Source: Bacillota bacterium
GTDB taxonomy: Bacteria; Bacillota; Clostridia; Christensenellales; Aristaeellaceae
NCBI GenBank assembly: GCA_023443705.1
Contig: JAEZTD010000385.1
Location: 1 to 9,128, forward strand
Reading direction: 5' to 3'
DNA length: 9,128 nt
Below, in pieces: positions 7,188-9,128 of this stretch (the first letter of the stretch is position 1; the number at the start of each line of letters is the position of its first letter). The notes below the pieces were generated by a model. The model was not told where the DNA came from, made no database searches, and saw only the letters and a list, made by a program, of their open reading frames with translations. A program made the translations under genes and the position numbers.

Positions 7188-9128
7188 ATGAGCAAGATGC
7201 CGGAGATTTTTGGTTCCCTCGTGTTCAACGATACGGTCATGAAGGCTCGGCTTCCGCACGACACCTACAAGGCGTTCAAGAAAAAGCTGGCCAAGGGTGA
7301 ACCGCTCGACCGTCCCACCGCCGACGTCATTGCCAACGCGATGAAGGATTGGGCTTTGGAAAAGGGCGTGACTCATTACACCCACTGGTTCCAGCCCATG
7401 ACCGAGATCACCGCCGAAAAGCACGAGGCCTTCATCAGCCCCTCGGGCGACAGTGTGATCATGGAATTCTCCGGCAAGGAACTCATCAAGGGCGAGCCAG
7501 ACGCGTCCAGCTTCCCCTCCGGCGGCCTGCGCGCCACCTTCGAAGCCCGCGGCTACACCGCGTGGGACCCCACCAGCTACGCGTTCATCAAGGAAAATAC
7601 GCTGTGCATCCCCACCGCGTTCATGTCCTACACCGGCGAGGTGCTGGACAAGAAGACGCCGCTTCTGCGCTCCATGGACGCGATCAACATCCAGGCGATG
7701 CGCATCCTGAAACTGTTCGGCAGGACTGATGTCAAGCGGGTCGTCACCACCATTGGCCCGGAGCAGGAGTATTTCCTGATCGACAAGTCCATGTACGACA
7801 GGCGGCCGGACCTGATCTACACCGGCCGCACGCTGTTCGGCGCCCGCCCGCCCAAGGGGCAGGAGCTTGAGGACCATTACTTCGGCGCACTGAAGAAGCG
7901 GGTATCCGAGTTCATGAAGGATCTGGACGAAAACCTTTGGAAGCTGGGCGTTCTGGCCAAGACCGAGCACAACGAGGTATCGCCCGCGCAGCACGAACTC
8001 GCGCCGATCTACAATAACACCAACGTCGGCACCGACCATAACCAGATCACGATGGAAATGCTCAAGAAGGTCGCCGCCGAGCACGGTATGGTGTGCCTGC
8101 TGCACGAAAAACCCTTTGCGGGCGTCAACGGCTCGGGCAAGCACAACAACTGGTCCATCGCCACCGACACCGGGGCGAACCTTCTGGAGCCCGGCGCGTC
8201 GCCGAGCGAGAATGCCCAGTTCCTCCTGTTCCTGGCGGCGGTCATCAAGGCGGTCGACGAGCATCAGGACCTTCTGCGCATCTCCTGCGCAAGCGCGGGC
8301 AACGACCACCGCCTGGGCGCCAGCGAGGCCCCGCCGGCCATCATCTCCATGTTCCTGGGCGAGGAATTGACCGGGATCGTCGAGGCGCTGGTCGCAAAGG
8401 CCACCTACTGCCCCAAGTGCAAGGACGAAATGGACATCGGCGTCGCCGTGCTGCCCCACTTCTTCAAGGACACCACGGACCGCAACCGCACCTCGCCGTT
8501 CGCGTTCACTGGCAACAAGTTTGAGTTCCGCATGGTCGGCTCGGCGTTCTCCGTCGCGGACCCGAACACCGTGCTCAACACCATCGTGGCCGAGTCGCTG
8601 CGCGTGTTCGCTGACAGGCTGGAGAAGGCCGAGGACTTCAACGCGGAGCTTAACCGCCTGATCCGCCACACCATGCGTGACCACAAGCGCATCATCTTCA
8701 ACGGCAACAACTACGCGGACGAGTGGGTGACCGAGGCCGAGTCCCGCGGGCTCCTCAACTGGAAGTCCGCTTCCGAGGCCATGCCGCACCTGTCCGACGC
8801 GAAGAACGTCGCGCTGTTCAAGCAGCACAGCATCTTCACCGCGGCCGAAGTACACTCCCGCCAGGACATCCTGCTGGAGAATTATGTGAAAATCATCACG
8901 ATCGAGGCGCTGACGATGCTCGACATGGTCGGCCGCGAGATCCTGCCCGCGGTGCTGGGCTTCAGTGGGAAGCTCGCCAAGGCCGCCGGCGCGAAGGTCG
9001 CGCTGGGCATCACCGCCGACGCCGAGAAGGGGCTTTGCGAAAAGATCAGTGTGCTCGCGTCTGGCATCGTCGTTGCCGCCGGGGCGCTGGATGCCGCCGT
9101 CAAGGGTGTTCCGGAAGAGGGCGTCGAG
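7188..9128 (+). CDS. glnN: Type III glutamine synthetase (GSIII), 3' end cut off
   Basis: A frame of 647 codons runs off the right edge. The enzyme makes glutamine from glutamate, ammonia and ATP in the cytoplasm; GSIII forms large homo-oligomers and occurs in Clostridia, Bacteroides and cyanobacteria. Signatures are the N-terminal IFGSLVFND and the GSIII region THWFQPMT and SFPSGGLRATFEARGYTAWDPTS. Catalytic and metal or nucleotide-binding segments follow: GPEQEYFLID (190-199), KTEHNEVSPAQHELAPIY (258-275), GVNGSGKHNNWS (312-323) and NRTSPFAFTGNKFEFR (433-448). Family members are about 690-730 residues, so some 50-80 are missing beyond the window. The ATG at 7188 is preceded by AGGGGGT (7174-7180) at 7 bases. 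A CPKC motif (408-411) sits just before DIGVAVLP, where I do not expect cysteines. Expression is likely driven by the consensus promoter at 7080-7108 through the structured leader. Confidence 0.97.
   Translation, partial: MSKMPEIFGSLVFNDTVMKARLPHDTYKAFKKKLAKGEPLDRPTADVIANAMKDWALEKGVTHYTHWFQPMTEITAEKHEAFISPSGDSVIMEFSGKELIKGEPDASSFPSGGLRATFEARGYTAWDPTSYAFIKENTLCIPTAFMSYTGEVLDKKTPLLRSMDAINIQAMRILKLFGRTDVKRVVTTIGPEQEYFLIDKSMYDRRPDLIYTGRTLFGARPPKGQELEDHYFGALKKRVSEFMKDLDENLWKLGVLAKTEHNEVSPAQHELAPIYNNTNVGTDHNQITMEMLKKVAAEHGMVCLLHEKPFAGVNGSGKHNNWSIATDTGANLLEPGASPSENAQFLLFLAAVIKAVDEHQDLLRISCASAGNDHRLGASEAPPAIISMFLGEELTGIVEALVAKATYCPKCKDEMDIGVAVLPHFFKDTTDRNRTSPFAFTGNKFEFRMVGSAFSVADPNTVLNTIVAESLRVFADRLEKAEDFNAELNRLIRHTMRDHKRIIFNGNNYADEWVTEAESRGLLNWKSASEAMPHLSDAKNVALFKQHSIFTAAEVHSRQDILLENYVKIITIEALTMLDMVGREILPAVLGFSGKLAKAAGAKVALGITADAEKGLCEKISVLASGIVVAAGALDAAVKGVPEEGVE

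Noticed and set aside
7116..8855. 579-codon open frame on the minus strand opposite glutamine synthetase
   Set aside because: Same GC-bias shadow effect; the opposite strand encodes an unmistakable GSIII, and this frame has no recognisable domain.

Overview
The window reads as a stretch of chromosome from a GC-rich, endospore-forming Clostridia-type Firmicute, quite possibly an uncultured gut lineage. The evidence is a clear SpoIIID (the mother-cell sporulation regulator), an adjacent MreB/Mbl-family gene in the same order as spoIIID-mbl of Bacillus subtilis, a small phasin-like protein of a type common in Clostridia, a type III glutamine synthetase, and strong AGGAGG-type ribosome binding sites. 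All genes lie on the + strand. GC at third codon positions is very high, which creates many long open frames on the opposite strand; none of these is credible. I see no tRNA, rRNA, CRISPR array, insertion sequence or phage gene. The largest gap between genes is about 235 bases.

Layout. Bases 1-164 hold the 3' end of an unrecognised gene. A promoter with an extended -10 (256-284) drives a 161-residue phasin-like protein (332-817), closed by a strong intrinsic terminator (833-868). The next gap holds a 39-base imperfect palindrome (939-977) and a sigma-A-type promoter (997-1025) for uvrB (1053-3062), the helicase-like subunit of nucleotide excision repair. spoIIID (3131-3382), a divergent mreB/mbl-like gene (3444-4460) and a secreted protein with a C-terminal NADase-type glycan-binding (discoidin-like) domain (4509-5681) follow with gaps of 48-68 bases. 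No terminator appears until 5694-5724, so uvrB through the secreted protein may form one transcription unit, with spoIIID probably also having its own sporulation promoter. A cytoplasmic SGNH/GDSL hydrolase (5838-6998) follows, preceded by a hairpin and a possible leader ORF. A perfect consensus promoter (7080-7108) and a structured leader then precede a type III glutamine synthetase (7188 to the window end, C-terminus cut off).

How it fits together. The window combines housekeeping functions (DNA repair, nitrogen assimilation) with a sporulation/cell-shape block. The points most worth a second look are: the MreB-like protein, whose phosphate-2 and catalytic-glutamate motifs are degenerate; the glutamine synthetase leader, which can be drawn in two mutually exclusive folds, one of which could mask the Shine-Dalgarno sequence; the palindrome upstream of uvrB; and the hairpin plus overlapping mini-ORF before the SGNH hydrolase. 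I found no clearly new multi-gene system; these are single-locus observations.
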